64,000 nt of DNA from Bin87 sp965203985 (GCA_965203985.1 CBDBDS010000013.1:1426001-1490000); one strand, 5' to 3'. Counted from the first letter of the stretch, positions 17,248-24,989 are shown. Numbers and translations are program-made. The notes: a model not told the origin generated them from the sequence alone.

Positions 17248-17625
17248 TTACCTCCTGGTTGAGTTATTGCGAGGACTGCCGTCGCCGGCCGAGTTCCTGA
17301 TCACGTTGTCGGCGGCGCGCAGTCGAGTCACTTCGTTGGTCAGGGCTTCCACCTGGCTTTCCAGCTCGGTTATGCGGTCGATGAGTTTCAGGGCCACCTC
17401 GGCGCCGGCCAAGTTCACGCCCAGCTCGTCGACAAAGGTCTTGATCCGTCGCAGCCGCTCCACGTCGGCCATGGAGTACAGCCGCTGCCGGCCGCCGGAG
17501 CGCGACGGCATCACCAGCCCCACGCGCTCGTAGTAGCGCAGGGTCTGGGCGTGCAGCCCCACCATCCGGGCGGCCACACTGATGACGAAGCAGGGTTCGG
17601 TCGGGAAGTTGTTGTCCGGCGTCAT
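17248..17625 (-). CDS. hspR: MerR-family heat-shock repressor HspR
   Basis: 125 residues. The winged-helix N-terminus carries FVISVAARMVGLHAQTLRYY and ERVGLVMPSRSGGRQRLYS, the HspR version of the MerR DNA-binding domain. A dimerisation coiled coil (IDRITELESQVEALTNEVTRL) follows, and no effector domain is present, as expected. It lies between dnaJ (16 nt upstream) and clpC (5 nt downstream), the usual HspR neighbourhood, and would repress this operon and probably hsp20. A GGAGG site precedes the ATG. Confidence 0.93.
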   Translation of the reverse strand: MTPDNNFPTEPCFVISVAARMVGLHAQTLRYYERVGLVMPSRSGGRQRLYSMADVERLRRIKTFVDELGVNLAGAEVALKLIDRITELESQVEALTNEVTRLRAADNVIRNSAGDGSPRNNSTRR

Positions 17626-17641
17626 CTACCTTCCTCCTTCG

Positions 17642-18547
17642 TTATTCCGCGTCGCGCAGTTGCTCGAACAGGTCTCGCTGCTCGTCGGTCAGGTTGGTGG
17701 GCAGCAACACGTTGACCACCGCGTACAGGTTGCCACGCTTCTCCGGGTCGCTGAGACGGGCCATACCCTGGCCGGCCAGCCGGAACCGGCGGCCGTTCTG
17801 CGTCTCCGGCGGCAGCGTCAGTTCGATCTGCCCGCGCAGCGTCTTCACCGTCGCCGATCCGCCCAGCACGGCGTCCAGCAGCGGCACGTCCACGGTGGTG
17901 TGTAGGTCGTCGCCTTTCCGCTCGAACCGTGCATGGGGCAGCACCGTGACCAGCAGGTTGAACTCGCCGCCGGCCTGGTTGCCCGCCGCGATGTGCACCC
18001 GGCCGCCGTCGGCGATGCCGGCCGGAATCTTGACCTCCAGCCGGCGGCCGTCGGGTAGGTTGACCAGCCGGGTTGTCCCGTGGTCGGCCTCCTCCAGCGT
18101 TATTTCCACCGGCACGTCCGCCGGCCGCGACCGGAACCGGTCGCCCCTGCCGCCGCCCAGGTCTGAGGCGAACCCGCCCAGGCCGCCCAGCAGGTCCGAA
18201 AGCGTCGCGCCTCCGGTGGAGAAGCTGAACCCGCCCGGGCCGCCGCCGCCGAAGTTGCCGCCCCGGAAGAACTGGGAGAAATCGGGCCCGCCCTGCTGAT
18301 CGAACCCCTGCCGATCAAAGTGCTCGGCCTGCTCCCAGCGGTCGCCGTAGCGGTCGTACTTTTCCCGCTTGTCCGCGTCCGACAGCACCTCGTAGGCGGC
18401 GTTGATGGTCTTGAACCGCTCGGCCGCGTCATCGTCCCCGGGATTCACGTCCGGGTGATGCTGACGGGCCAGCCGGCGGTACGCCTGCCGGATTTCCTTT
18501 TCGTCGGCGCTGCGCGGTACGCCCAGTATGTCGTAGTAGTCAGCCAT
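17642..18547 (-). CDS. dnaJ: DnaJ-type co-chaperone (CbpA-like, no zinc finger)
   Basis: 301 residues from ATG 18547. A J-domain spans about 3-68 with the HPD motif at 31-33. A Gly/Phe-rich linker (FRGGNFGGGGPGGFSFSTGG) follows, then the C-terminal substrate-binding domains (DVPVEITLEEADHGTTRLV through TVKTLRGQIELTLPP). The four CxxCxGxG zinc motifs of classical DnaJ are missing, so it is the CbpA/DnaJ2 type. Longer upstream frames are not used because the J-domain must start at MADYYDILGV. First gene of the operon with hspR and clpC, driven by the minus-strand promoter at 18584-18612. Confidence 0.93.
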   Translation of the reverse strand: MADYYDILGVPRSADEKEIRQAYRRLARQHHPDVNPGDDDAAERFKTINAAYEVLSDADKREKYDRYGDRWEQAEHFDRQGFDQQGGPDFSQFFRGGNFGGGGPGGFSFSTGGATLSDLLGGLGGFASDLGGGRGDRFRSRPADVPVEITLEEADHGTTRLVNLPDGRRLEVKIPAGIADGGRVHIAAGNQAGGEFNLLVTVLPHARFERKGDDLHTTVDVPLLDAVLGGSATVKTLRGQIELTLPPETQNGRRFRLAGQGMARLSDPEKRGNLYAVVNVLLPTNLTDEQRDLFEQLRDAE

Positions 18548-18583
18548 TGCGGCGCCTGCCTGCATTAAAATGGTTGTACAGCC

Positions 18584-18612
18584 ATCATACCAGGCGATGG
18601 GATCATGTTCAA
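18584..18612 (-). promoter_or_regulatory. Promoter of the dnaJ-hspR-clpC operon
   Basis: On the minus strand TTGAAC (complement of 18607-18612) and TATGAT (complement of 18584-18589) are separated by exactly 17 nt and point into dnaJ, whose ATG is about 40 nt downstream. The inverted repeat at 18614-18660 begins immediately upstream of the -35. Confidence 0.65.
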
Positions 18613-18613
18613 T

Positions 18614-18660
18614 AAGTTGATGGTTTAGCCTAAATAGACTTGACAATATACCATCAACTT
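18614..18660. promoter_or_regulatory. 11-bp inverted repeat between divergent heat-shock promoters (likely operator)
   Basis: AAGTTGATGGT (18614-18624) and its exact complement ACCATCAACTT (18650-18660) are 25 nt apart. One arm abuts the dnaJ -35, and the other sits in the -35/-10 spacer of the hsp20 promoter. A protein bound to both arms could control both directions. It is not the textbook HspR site (CTTGAGT-N7-ACTCAAG), although CTTGA and TCAA also occur here with spacing off by one. HspR from the adjacent gene is the obvious candidate. Confidence 0.6.
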
Positions 18661-18668
18661 TGTATAGT
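18640..18668 (+). promoter_or_regulatory. Promoter of hsp20
   Basis: A perfect TTGACA (18640-18645), a 17-nt spacer and TATAGT (18663-18668) lie about 70 nt upstream of the hsp20 ATG. The spacer contains one arm of the 11-bp inverted repeat, as expected for a repressor-controlled heat-shock promoter. Confidence 0.75.
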
Positions 18669-18738
18669 GACATCACGGGCCGAAAGAACGGCCAACAAGA
18701 CCCTCGGCCAGTGCGCCGATGCCTCTGGAGGATAAACT

Positions 18739-19218
18739 ATGACGACCATGCAGCGATTTGACCCCTTCCGCGAGATGCGCCACTTCGACCGGCTGTTCGC
18801 CAGCCCCCGGTGGGCCGTCCATCGCTGGGGCGATCCCCTGGACGACGGTGTGGAACGCGCCAACGAATCCTGGTCCATCCCCATGGACGTGTGCCGCAAC
18901 GAGCAACAGCTCACCGTCCACGCCTCGTTGCCCGGCTTCGCCGCCGATGACGTGGACGTGTCCATCAGCCCCGACCGCATCCTGTCGGTCAAGGCGTCCC
19001 GCAAGTCCGAGGTCACCCACGAGGGCGAGGAGTACCTGATGCGCGAGCGGCGCATGGGCAGCTTCTCCCGCGCCATCCGGCTCCCCAGCGACCTCAACCT
19101 GGACGACGCTACCGTCGGACTGGAGAACGGTGTGCTCACCGTGACCGTCCCGGTCGCTGAGGCCGCCCAGACCCGCCGGCTGCAGATCTCCGACACCGCG
19201 GTCGCTGACTCGGCCTAA
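18739..19218 (+). CDS. hsp20: Small heat-shock protein, Hsp20/alpha-crystallin family
   Basis: 159 residues with a short N-terminal arm (MTTMQRFDPFREMRHFDRLF) and an alpha-crystallin domain about 45-145, including IPMDVCRNEQQLTVHASLPGF and the GVLTVTVP end strand. It is an ATP-independent holdase that binds unfolding proteins in the cytoplasm. The C-terminal RLQI may act as a weak IxI-type anchor. A GGAGG site lies 8 nt before the ATG. It is expressed from a near-perfect promoter with an embedded inverted repeat and ends in an intrinsic terminator, so it is a single-gene unit. Confidence 0.95.
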   Translation: MTTMQRFDPFREMRHFDRLFASPRWAVHRWGDPLDDGVERANESWSIPMDVCRNEQQLTVHASLPGFAADDVDVSISPDRILSVKASRKSEVTHEGEEYLMRERRMGSFSRAIRLPSDLNLDDATVGLENGVLTVTVPVAEAAQTRRLQISDTAVADSA

Positions 19219-19245
19219 AACGTCCAACGGCCCCATGGGCCAACC

Positions 19246-19279
19246 CGGGGCAGGTCGGGAGACCTGCCCCGCATTTTGT
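19246..19279 (+). terminator. Intrinsic terminator of hsp20
   Basis: CGGGGCAGGTC (19246-19256) and GACCTGCCCCG (19261-19271) form a perfect 11-bp stem with a 4-nt loop, followed by CATTTTGT. It starts 27 nt after the hsp20 stop. Confidence 0.8.
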
Positions 19280-19394
19280 CGCACAACGGCTCGCAGCCGT
19301 TTCCTGCTGGGCGGCCTCCTCGCCGCATCCGACTACAACCAGGCTCTGCGTATGCGTCGTGTCATCAAGGACGAAGCGGCCGAGGCCCTGCACC

Positions 19395-19426
19395 AAGAGG
19401 TCGGCAAGGCAAGAGGTCGGCAAGGA
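19395..19426. repeat. 16-bp tandem repeat in the hsp20-19610 intergenic stretch
   Basis: AAGAGGTCGGCAAGGC is followed by a second copy differing at the last base. The whole stretch 19280-19609 (330 nt) has no convincing gene. Frames through it are short and lack a ribosome site. Confidence 0.6.
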
Positions 19427-19609
19427 TCGATGCAAAAATGTTACAAAATCGAGCCATGCCGTATTGACGAATTGGCAACGATTAGCGTAAAACTGACCAT
19501 CATTGCTGGCTCAGCCTGCTCCCGGCGGCAAAAACAAACCTCAGCGCCGCTGATAAAAATACTTTCTTCAGCCGGCGCGACAGCCACCACAAATAACGGA
19601 GTGAAAATC

Positions 19610-19810
19610 ATGGAATGGCCCCTGCAAGCCTACTCAGTCAAACTCAAGCGGAAGGTCGACATTGCCGAGGACTCCATGGAGTTGGTCACGATGAAGAACG
19701 GCCGCCACGCTCTCAGGGGCGTAGCCGTCGAGGACCGAAGCATCAACGTGTTCCGCATCCTGGGCAACGCTGAAGTTGAAGAAGTCCGGGCGAAATTGGC
19801 TGGGCAGTAA
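19610..19810 (+). CDS. Small DUF5679-like protein that lacks the zinc-binding cysteines
   Basis: 66 residues beginning MEWPLQAYSVKLKRKVDI, with ACGGAG upstream of the ATG. The body (AYSVKLKRK, ELVTMKNGRHALRGV, NVFRILG) follows the DUF5679 zinc-ribbon pattern as I remember it, in which two CxxC pairs occur in place of YSVKLK and GVAVEDRS. Here no cysteine is present at all. If the relation is right, the fold has lost its metal site. A longer in-frame extension upstream exists but lacks a ribosome site and resemblance to anything. It reads towards the flavoprotein gene on the opposite strand. Confidence 0.65.
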   Translation: MEWPLQAYSVKLKRKVDIAEDSMELVTMKNGRHALRGVAVEDRSINVFRILGNAEVEEVRAKLAGQ

Positions 19811-19848
19811 GGCGGCGCTCTGCCGACTTGGCCCAGCCTTCGCGACGG

Positions 19849-21261
19849 CTAACGGGCCAGCCAACGCAAGACCCGGCCGGTCGCCCCGCCGGTCAGCCCG
19901 TCCAGATATGCCTCCCACGCCAGCTGCTGATTCCCCGTCGCCAGGGAGGGATACGGCTGCATCGTCCGGGCGACGTCCCCCATCTTGAGGCCATTGCCGC
20001 CGGCCAGTGTCCACGTTTGCAGCGTTTCCGCAGCCCGTTGGCCGACTATCGTCGCGCCAATCGCCTGGCCGTTGCTCCGTTGCACGATTTTGATGAACCC
20101 CTCGGTGGCGTCCTCGGTGACTGCCCGCTCCACCTGCGCCATCGGCAGGAACGACACCCGCACTTTCTCACCATAACGCTGCCGGGCCTGCTCCTCGGTG
20201 AAACCCGAGTGCGCCACCTCCGGATCGGTGAAGGTTGCCCATGGTGGATGCTGTGGCCGCGCCCGTGAGCGTCCGGGCAGCAGCATGTTCCGCACCGCCA
20301 TCGCCCCCTGGAATCCGGCGTAGTAAGTGAACTGGAACCCACCGGCGCAGTCGCCGGCTGCGTAGATATGCTTCACGTTGGTCCGCAGATAGTCGTCGAT
20401 CGTGATCCCCCGTGGGCCGTGTTCGATCCCGGCTCGGTCCAGCCCTAGCTCGTCCACTTTCGCCCGTCGCCCCACGGCGACCAGGAGCGCATCGCCTCTG
20501 ATCGTCTCGCCGCCGGCGTTTACCGCGATGCCGGTCCTATCACCGGCCGGTTTTACCGACTCCACGGGAGACGACAGCCGCAGGTCGATCCCGTCCCGCC
20601 GCAGCGCTTGGACTACGGCCTGGCTCGCCTCCGGTTCGTCGTTGGGCAGCAGCCGGTCCATCGCCTCCACCAGGGTCACGCGCGATCCTAAACGGTGGCA
20701 CGCCTGCGCCAGCTCGCACCCGATGGGGCCGCCTCCGATGACCACCAGTTGGTCTGGCAGCGCTGCCAGATCCCAAAACGTCTCGTAGGTCAGGCACGGC
20801 GTATCTTCCAGCCCGGGAATCGGCGGTATGAACGGCGCGGCTCCCGTGCAGATCAGAAAGCGCCGCGCCGAAACCTCCTGCTGCCCGACAGCCAAAGTCC
20901 GGGAGTCCTGGAATTCGGCGCGCCCCTCCAGAACCTCGACCCCCTCGGACCGCAGCGTCTCCGGCGACTCCTGGGCGAAGACCGTCTCGATGGCTCCCTT
21001 CACGTGACCCATCACGGCGCCGAAATCGACATGCTGATCTTTGGAGGTGATGCCGTACTGGCTTGCGTTCCGGACGGTGTGCGCCACCTTTGCGGCGTGC
21101 AGCAGCGCTTTGCTGGGTACGCACCCCGTCCAGGTGCAGTCGCCGCCGACACGGTTGGCCTCGATGAGCGCCACGCGTTTGCCCAGCCGCGCCGCGAACC
21201 GCGCCGCCGTCAGCCCGGCGGACCCGGCTCCGATCACGGCGATATCGAATTGCTCTGGCAT
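19849..21261 (-). CDS. Pyridine nucleotide-disulfide oxidoreductase, mercuric-reductase/lipoamide-dehydrogenase-like
   Basis: 470 residues. The FAD motif GAGSAG is at 11-16, the redox disulfide C42-TWTG-C47 sits in GGDCTWTGCVPSK, and the NAD(P) motif GGGPIGCELAQ is near 175. A second FAD segment IYAAGDCAGG and the dimerisation domain at the C-terminus follow. The usual C-terminal HAHPTLSE of lipoamide dehydrogenase is replaced by QPYPSLAT, so the catalytic His/Glu pair is missing and Tyr is present, as in mercuric reductases. The N-terminal HMA domain and terminal Cys pair of MerA are absent. Substrate unknown; probably an NAD(P)H-dependent reductase. No lipoamide enzymes are nearby. Confidence 0.85.
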   Translation of the reverse strand: MPEQFDIAVIGAGSAGLTAARFAARLGKRVALIEANRVGGDCTWTGCVPSKALLHAAKVAHTVRNASQYGITSKDQHVDFGAVMGHVKGAIETVFAQESPETLRSEGVEVLEGRAEFQDSRTLAVGQQEVSARRFLICTGAAPFIPPIPGLEDTPCLTYETFWDLAALPDQLVVIGGGPIGCELAQACHRLGSRVTLVEAMDRLLPNDEPEASQAVVQALRRDGIDLRLSSPVESVKPAGDRTGIAVNAGGETIRGDALLVAVGRRAKVDELGLDRAGIEHGPRGITIDDYLRTNVKHIYAAGDCAGGFQFTYYAGFQGAMAVRNMLLPGRSRARPQHPPWATFTDPEVAHSGFTEEQARQRYGEKVRVSFLPMAQVERAVTEDATEGFIKIVQRSNGQAIGATIVGQRAAETLQTWTLAGGNGLKMGDVARTMQPYPSLATGNQQLAWEAYLDGLTGGATGRVLRWLAR

Positions 21262-21364
21262 GTCGACGCGAACCTGCGGGGACTACCTAACTATACGCCC
21301 CCGGACGGCCGTCAGATCAGCGCAGCCCCTTGACCTGGTCCGGCGATGCGGTTCGCGCCGCCGC

Positions 21365-21751
21365 TTACCCGCCGGCGACAGCCTCCGCGTCGTCAATGTA
21401 TTGCGCAGTCTCGCGTATGCGGCGCTCGGTTTCCTGGTTGCATGCGCCGATGTAGAAGCACGATCCGTGGAGTTGGCTCAAGCGGCTGTAGTAGCGGCCC
21501 TGTAGGGCCGTGGCCCGAGGATCGGTACGAGCCAGGGCATCAAGTCCGTCGCTCGTCAGGCCGGTGGGGCCGGGCTCCTCGCCGATCCGTGCGAGCAGCA
21601 AGCCGTCGGTGGCGCGCTTGGTCGCGCACCAGGCTTTCTCGGCGGCGTCTCTGATGTCACCCGCCTCGAAGCGCTCTACAGCCTGTGCCTGCATTTGACG
21701 GGCATCATCGAATATCGCCCGCACGATGTCCTGGGTCGATGTGGAAGCCAT
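21365..21751 (-). CDS. HEPN-like small helical protein (PaREP1-type)
   Basis: 128 residues from ATG 21751, chosen because AGGGG lies 9 nt upstream. It is all-helical, with the pattern AVERFEAGDIRDAAEKAWCATKRATDGLLLAR that is characteristic of HEPN/PaREP1-like four-helix proteins, where an early helix carries repeated Ala and Lys/Arg for core packing. The canonical RNase RxxxxH motif of toxic HEPN proteins is not evident, so catalytic activity is doubtful. No nucleotidyltransferase (MNT) partner is adjacent. It resembles the two HEPN-like proteins in the cobalamin operon (58346-59163) only at this fold level. Confidence 0.55.
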   Translation of the reverse strand: MASTSTQDIVRAIFDDARQMQAQAVERFEAGDIRDAAEKAWCATKRATDGLLLARIGEEPGPTGLTSDGLDALARTDPRATALQGRYYSRLSQLHGSCFYIGACNQETERRIRETAQYIDDAEAVAGG

Positions 21752-21799
21752 GGGTATCACCCCTGAGATCTGTAGGCCCAATTCTACCAGTTCAGGACC

Positions 21800-23302
21800 T
21801 TACCTCGGCCCCTTGATCTGGTCCGGCAACCATAGGGCAAGGTCGGGGAACGCGATGATCAAGCCGATTACAACCGCCATGCAGGCCATGAACGGCAGGA
21901 CCCCGATGTACACGTCGTTGATGGTGCCCGTTTGAGCCACCCGGCCCGTGCCGTCCACCTCCTGTTGGGCCACGTCGTGGCGCGCTCCTTGCAGCACGTA
22001 CAGGCTCAGGCCCTGGGGCGGGCTGATCTGCGCGGCCTCCAGCAGGATGATCATGATGATCCCGAACCACAGCAGGTCCACCTCGGCGGCCCGCAGCACC
22101 GGAGATATGATCGGCAGCGTGGTCAGCATCATGGAATACGCTTCCATGAACGTGCCCAGCAGCAGGTAGAACACCACCAGGAACAGCACCAACTGCACCG
22201 TGGTGAGGTTGAAGCTGGCCACCCACTCCGCCATGGTGATGGAAATGCGCAGGTACGCGAAAGCGAATTGCAGCGTGAACGCAGCCATGAGGATGAACAA
22301 GATCATCGCCGAGGAGCGCGCCGCCGAACCGCACGACTCCAGGGTCATCATGCCCATGAAACGGCAGTAGTTCCGGAGACTCTGGGCGTCGAACCGGTAC
22401 TGCTCGCGCCAGCCTTCCAGCGTTTCTCGCACCTCCGGCGACAGCCGCTCGGCGATGCCGCTGTGCAGCAGCATTCCCGCGATGTTGCCGGCGAACAGCC
22501 GCACGAAATTGTAGATGATTGCCAGCATCATCGCACCGGCTACGCCGAAACCCGCCGCTTCCGAGGGGGTTGCCCACCCGAAGTAGATGCTGCCCAGCAC
22601 GATGAAGATTAGCGCCATCACCGGTACCATCAGCACCGTGAACAGCAGCCGCTCCGTCCAGCCCTCCCAGGTCCAGAACCGTCCCTGCTGCTGGCGGGGC
22701 GCGATGGCCGGCCAGATCACCGACGCCACGCCGATCATCAGCATGAAAACCAGCGCCAGCAGTATCCCCGGGATGAAACCCGCCAGGAACAACCGCCCGA
22801 TGGACTCGCCCACCGTCAGTCCATACAGCACCAGCAGGATACTGGGCGGAATCAGGATCCCCAGCGTCCCGCCGGCCGCCAGCGAGCCAACCACCAACCG
22901 CTCCTGGTACCCCTGCGCCCGGAACGAGGGCAACGCGACCCGGCTCACCGTCGCCGCCGTGGCGATGCTGGAGCCGGCGCACGCCGCGAACACCGCACAC
23001 GAGGCGATGTTGGTGTGCATCAGGCCGCCGGGAATGAAATCCACCCACCGTGACAGGGCGCGGTACATCAGGTCGGCGAACCCGCCCCGCAGCACGATCT
23101 CGCCCATGAGGATGAACAGCGGGATCGCCACCAGGTTGACGTTGGTGTTGGTCTCCCACGCCCGGTTGCCCATGATGTTCCAGACCGGGTTGTCGGAGAA
23201 CAGGTTGAGCAGGATCAGCGCCAGCGACCCCAGCGCCCCGGCGACATACATGCCGGCCAGGAACATGACCCCCATCAGGACGAATGCGACGGCGATGAGC
23301 AT
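21800..23302 (-). CDS. TRAP transporter large permease (DctM family)
   Basis: 500 residues, all membrane helices with DctM signatures: PLFILMGEIVLRGGFADLMYRAL, SCAVFAACAGSSIATAATV and GGTLGILIPPSILLVLYG (each partly quoted). The protein carries the Na+-coupled uptake channel of TRAP systems. It is about 70 residues longer than usual because of an insert around residues 266-330 (SGIAERLSPEVRETLEGWRE region). No small permease (DctQ) or periplasmic receptor (DctP) gene is next to it on either side, so partners must lie elsewhere. Substrate is unknown. Confidence 0.93.
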   Translation of the reverse strand: MLIAVAFVLMGVMFLAGMYVAGALGSLALILLNLFSDNPVWNIMGNRAWETNTNVNLVAIPLFILMGEIVLRGGFADLMYRALSRWVDFIPGGLMHTNIASCAVFAACAGSSIATAATVSRVALPSFRAQGYQERLVVGSLAAGGTLGILIPPSILLVLYGLTVGESIGRLFLAGFIPGILLALVFMLMIGVASVIWPAIAPRQQQGRFWTWEGWTERLLFTVLMVPVMALIFIVLGSIYFGWATPSEAAGFGVAGAMMLAIIYNFVRLFAGNIAGMLLHSGIAERLSPEVRETLEGWREQYRFDAQSLRNYCRFMGMMTLESCGSAARSSAMILFILMAAFTLQFAFAYLRISITMAEWVASFNLTTVQLVLFLVVFYLLLGTFMEAYSMMLTTLPIISPVLRAAEVDLLWFGIIMIILLEAAQISPPQGLSLYVLQGARHDVAQQEVDGTGRVAQTGTINDVYIGVLPFMACMAVVIGLIIAFPDLALWLPDQIKGPR

Positions 23303-23507
23303 GGGTCGGTCGGATGCCTCTCAGATCGGGGTTTCTGGCACACAAAAACCCCGTCGTGCGACCTGTTTACCGACCTGGCACGGAGCCGCCGGTAATGGCG
23401 CCGCGGCGATGGGGTGAAAACCTGCGCCATCTTATCCGACGACGTGGGCACTGTCTACCGGGGCGATCCGCTCACGCGTATCCGGTTTGGCTAGACCGGG
23501 GAATTTG

Positions 23508-23690
23508 CATGGATGCACAGGATAGACGGGATGGATTCCGGCTTTCGCCGGAATGACGGTTTCGTGGGAATGACGGTTTCGTTGGGTTGGGTTGCAATGG
23601 CTCCTTTGGGATTGGATTTTTGCAGGTGACCAGATGGTTGGTTTTGCAGGTGATTGGGTGATTGGTTGGTTGCTTTTGACCAGGTTCCGG
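23508..23690. repeat. Degenerate repeat cluster in a 967-nt gene-free stretch (part 1)
   Basis: The stretch 23303-24269 between dctM and the CDF gene has no credible gene. This part contains GCATGGATGCACAGGAT (a copy of the CACAGGATG family), ATTCCGGCTTTCGCCGGAAT (a hairpin), a tandem pair of GAATGACGGTTTCGT, and two near-copies of TTTTGCAGGTGA separated by about 24 nt. The pattern looks like remains of several short palindromic elements. Confidence 0.55.
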
Positions 23691-23990
23691 GAAGTGATCA
23701 GCCCCACGGCCGGGGGTAATGCGCTTGCTTTTTGCCCTTATTTTCCATGCCCACGGCATGGCGCGCTGTTGCGGGCGCGGCGACCCAGGAGACTACTCCG
23801 ATTAGAATGGTCGGGGACAGTCTACTGCGATCGAGATAGCGACTTGGATGCTGATCGGAATTGGCCGTGTGTTCTCGGAACCTGGTCGGTAAGGACAATC
23901 ACCTGCGGGGGATATGGTAGCACGGACGTTCTGAATGGGTCAAGGGGCAGTTTGGCATGGATGGACAGGATGGACGGGATAGGGGGGATG

Positions 23991-24030
23991 TCTGAAGCAG
24001 GATTTACGGGATTAGAGGATTTTCGGGATT
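23991..24030. repeat. Half copy of the AGAAGCAGGATTT element
   Basis: GAAGCAGGATTTACGGGATT here is identical over 20 nt to the complement of the right end of the 112-bp element at 48024-48135. The other end is missing, so this is a truncated copy. Confidence 0.6.
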
Positions 24031-24076
24031 GGGTTGGTTGGCGGGTGGGGGCCGAGGCGGCGGGATTGCCGCGCTG

Positions 24077-24168
24077 CGCTCGCAATGACAAATTGGGTAC
24101 GCTCGCGATGACAAACTGGATACGTTCGCAACGACAAATTGGGTACGCTCGCGATGACAAACGGGGTA
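24077..24168. repeat. Four tandem 23-bp repeats
   Basis: Four consecutive 23-bp units start at 24077, 24100, 24123 and 24146. Each reads CGYTCGCRAYGACAAAYYGG plus a three-base end, and the units differ by 2-4 bases. They directly follow a reversed copy of the CATTGCGAGCG repeat (about 24060-24090) and seem to be an expansion of its end. There are no spacers, so it is not a CRISPR. Confidence 0.9.
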
Positions 24169-24269
24169 GCGTGAGGGGAAATCCGCTGGCGCCCGCGCGC
24201 CCGCTGGCGGCGACGCGGACCCAGCGCGGCTCGGATTGACCTGACGGGAGAATGTCCCTGGTCGGGGAT

Positions 24270-24989
24270 CTAGGCGCGGCAGCAGGCCATCCGACACGAG
24301 GACAGGCCGTACCAGCATCTCAGGCAGAAGCAGACCAGCGCCGATCGGCCCCCAAGCTCAGGCTCATCCTCGTGCTCATCATCGTGGTCGTGGTGCCCGG
24401 AGAAATTCTCCATGCCTTCCTTGATGAAGAAGGGGATCAGCAACAGGGCTGCGACCGGGTCCGCCCACCACCAGGAGAGCAAGACGTTGAGTCCCAGACC
24501 GACCAGTATGGCCAGGTCCTGGAGATCGCAGAACAGGCTCTCTACAGCTTCGGCGCGGAGAGCGCGGGACTGCATGCGCGTGGCGATGCGCATCTTGGCT
24601 ACGTAGAGGACGCTCATGACCACGGCGCTGGCCACCGCGATTCCGATGCCGGCCAGGCTCGGCTGCGGCTCCGGCAACCATCCCACCAGGCTAACCACCG
24701 AATGCAGCCCGACGTACCCCGCCAGGACAAAGAAAGTGATCCCGACCAGCCGTTGCGCCCGTCGTTCTGCCGCCTCGTCCTCGTGCCCTTCGCCTTCCTG
24801 CCTCAAGCGCCAAACCAGCACTCCGCCGGCGAACAGCTCGATGATGCTGTCCAGGCCGAACGCGATCAGGGCGACGCTGCCCACCCGGGCGCCGGCCCAG
24901 AAGGCGACTACAGCCTCAACCAGGTTCCACGCCAGGCCGATGGATACCAGGACCAGCGCCGTTCGGCGCAGGTCATCGGATTGCACCAT
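24270..24989 (-). CDS. Cation diffusion facilitator-like transporter, short form
   Basis: 239 residues with five or six membrane helices of the cation-efflux fold. The metal-site positions of typical CDF proteins (HxxxD in helices 2 and 5) appear here as FGLDSIIE and EAVESLFCDLQD, so only part of the usual ligands is kept. The cytoplasmic C-terminal dimer domain is missing; instead there is a His/Asp/Glu-rich stretch (GHHDHDDEHEDE) and a Cys-rich tail with six Cys in the last 22 residues. It probably exports a divalent metal; which one is unclear. Single gene, flanked by repeat-rich spacers. Confidence 0.75.
   Translation of the reverse strand: MVQSDDLRRTALVLVSIGLAWNLVEAVVAFWAGARVGSVALIAFGLDSIIELFAGGVLVWRLRQEGEGHEDEAAERRAQRLVGITFFVLAGYVGLHSVVSLVGWLPEPQPSLAGIGIAVASAVVMSVLYVAKMRIATRMQSRALRAEAVESLFCDLQDLAILVGLGLNVLLSWWWADPVAALLLIPFFIKEGMENFSGHHDHDDEHEDEPELGGRSALVCFCLRCWYGLSSCRMACCRA

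Noticed and set aside
14855..17533. An 892-residue open frame on the plus strand opposite clpC and hspR
   Set aside because: It is a shadow of the strongly conserved ClpC and HspR frames in GC-rich DNA; its sequence is Leu/Arg/Val-rich without domains.
18614..18660. Canonical HspR (HAIR) site
   Set aside because: CTTGA and TCAA occur, but the spacing is one base off and the outer bases do not match; reported only as an inverted repeat.
24077..24168. Possible CRISPR array
   Set aside because: The 23-bp units are directly adjacent with no spacers, and no cas genes are near.
23592..24239. A 215-residue open frame in the repeat-filled stretch
   Set aside because: It passes through several short repeats, has no ribosome site and no similarity to anything known to me.
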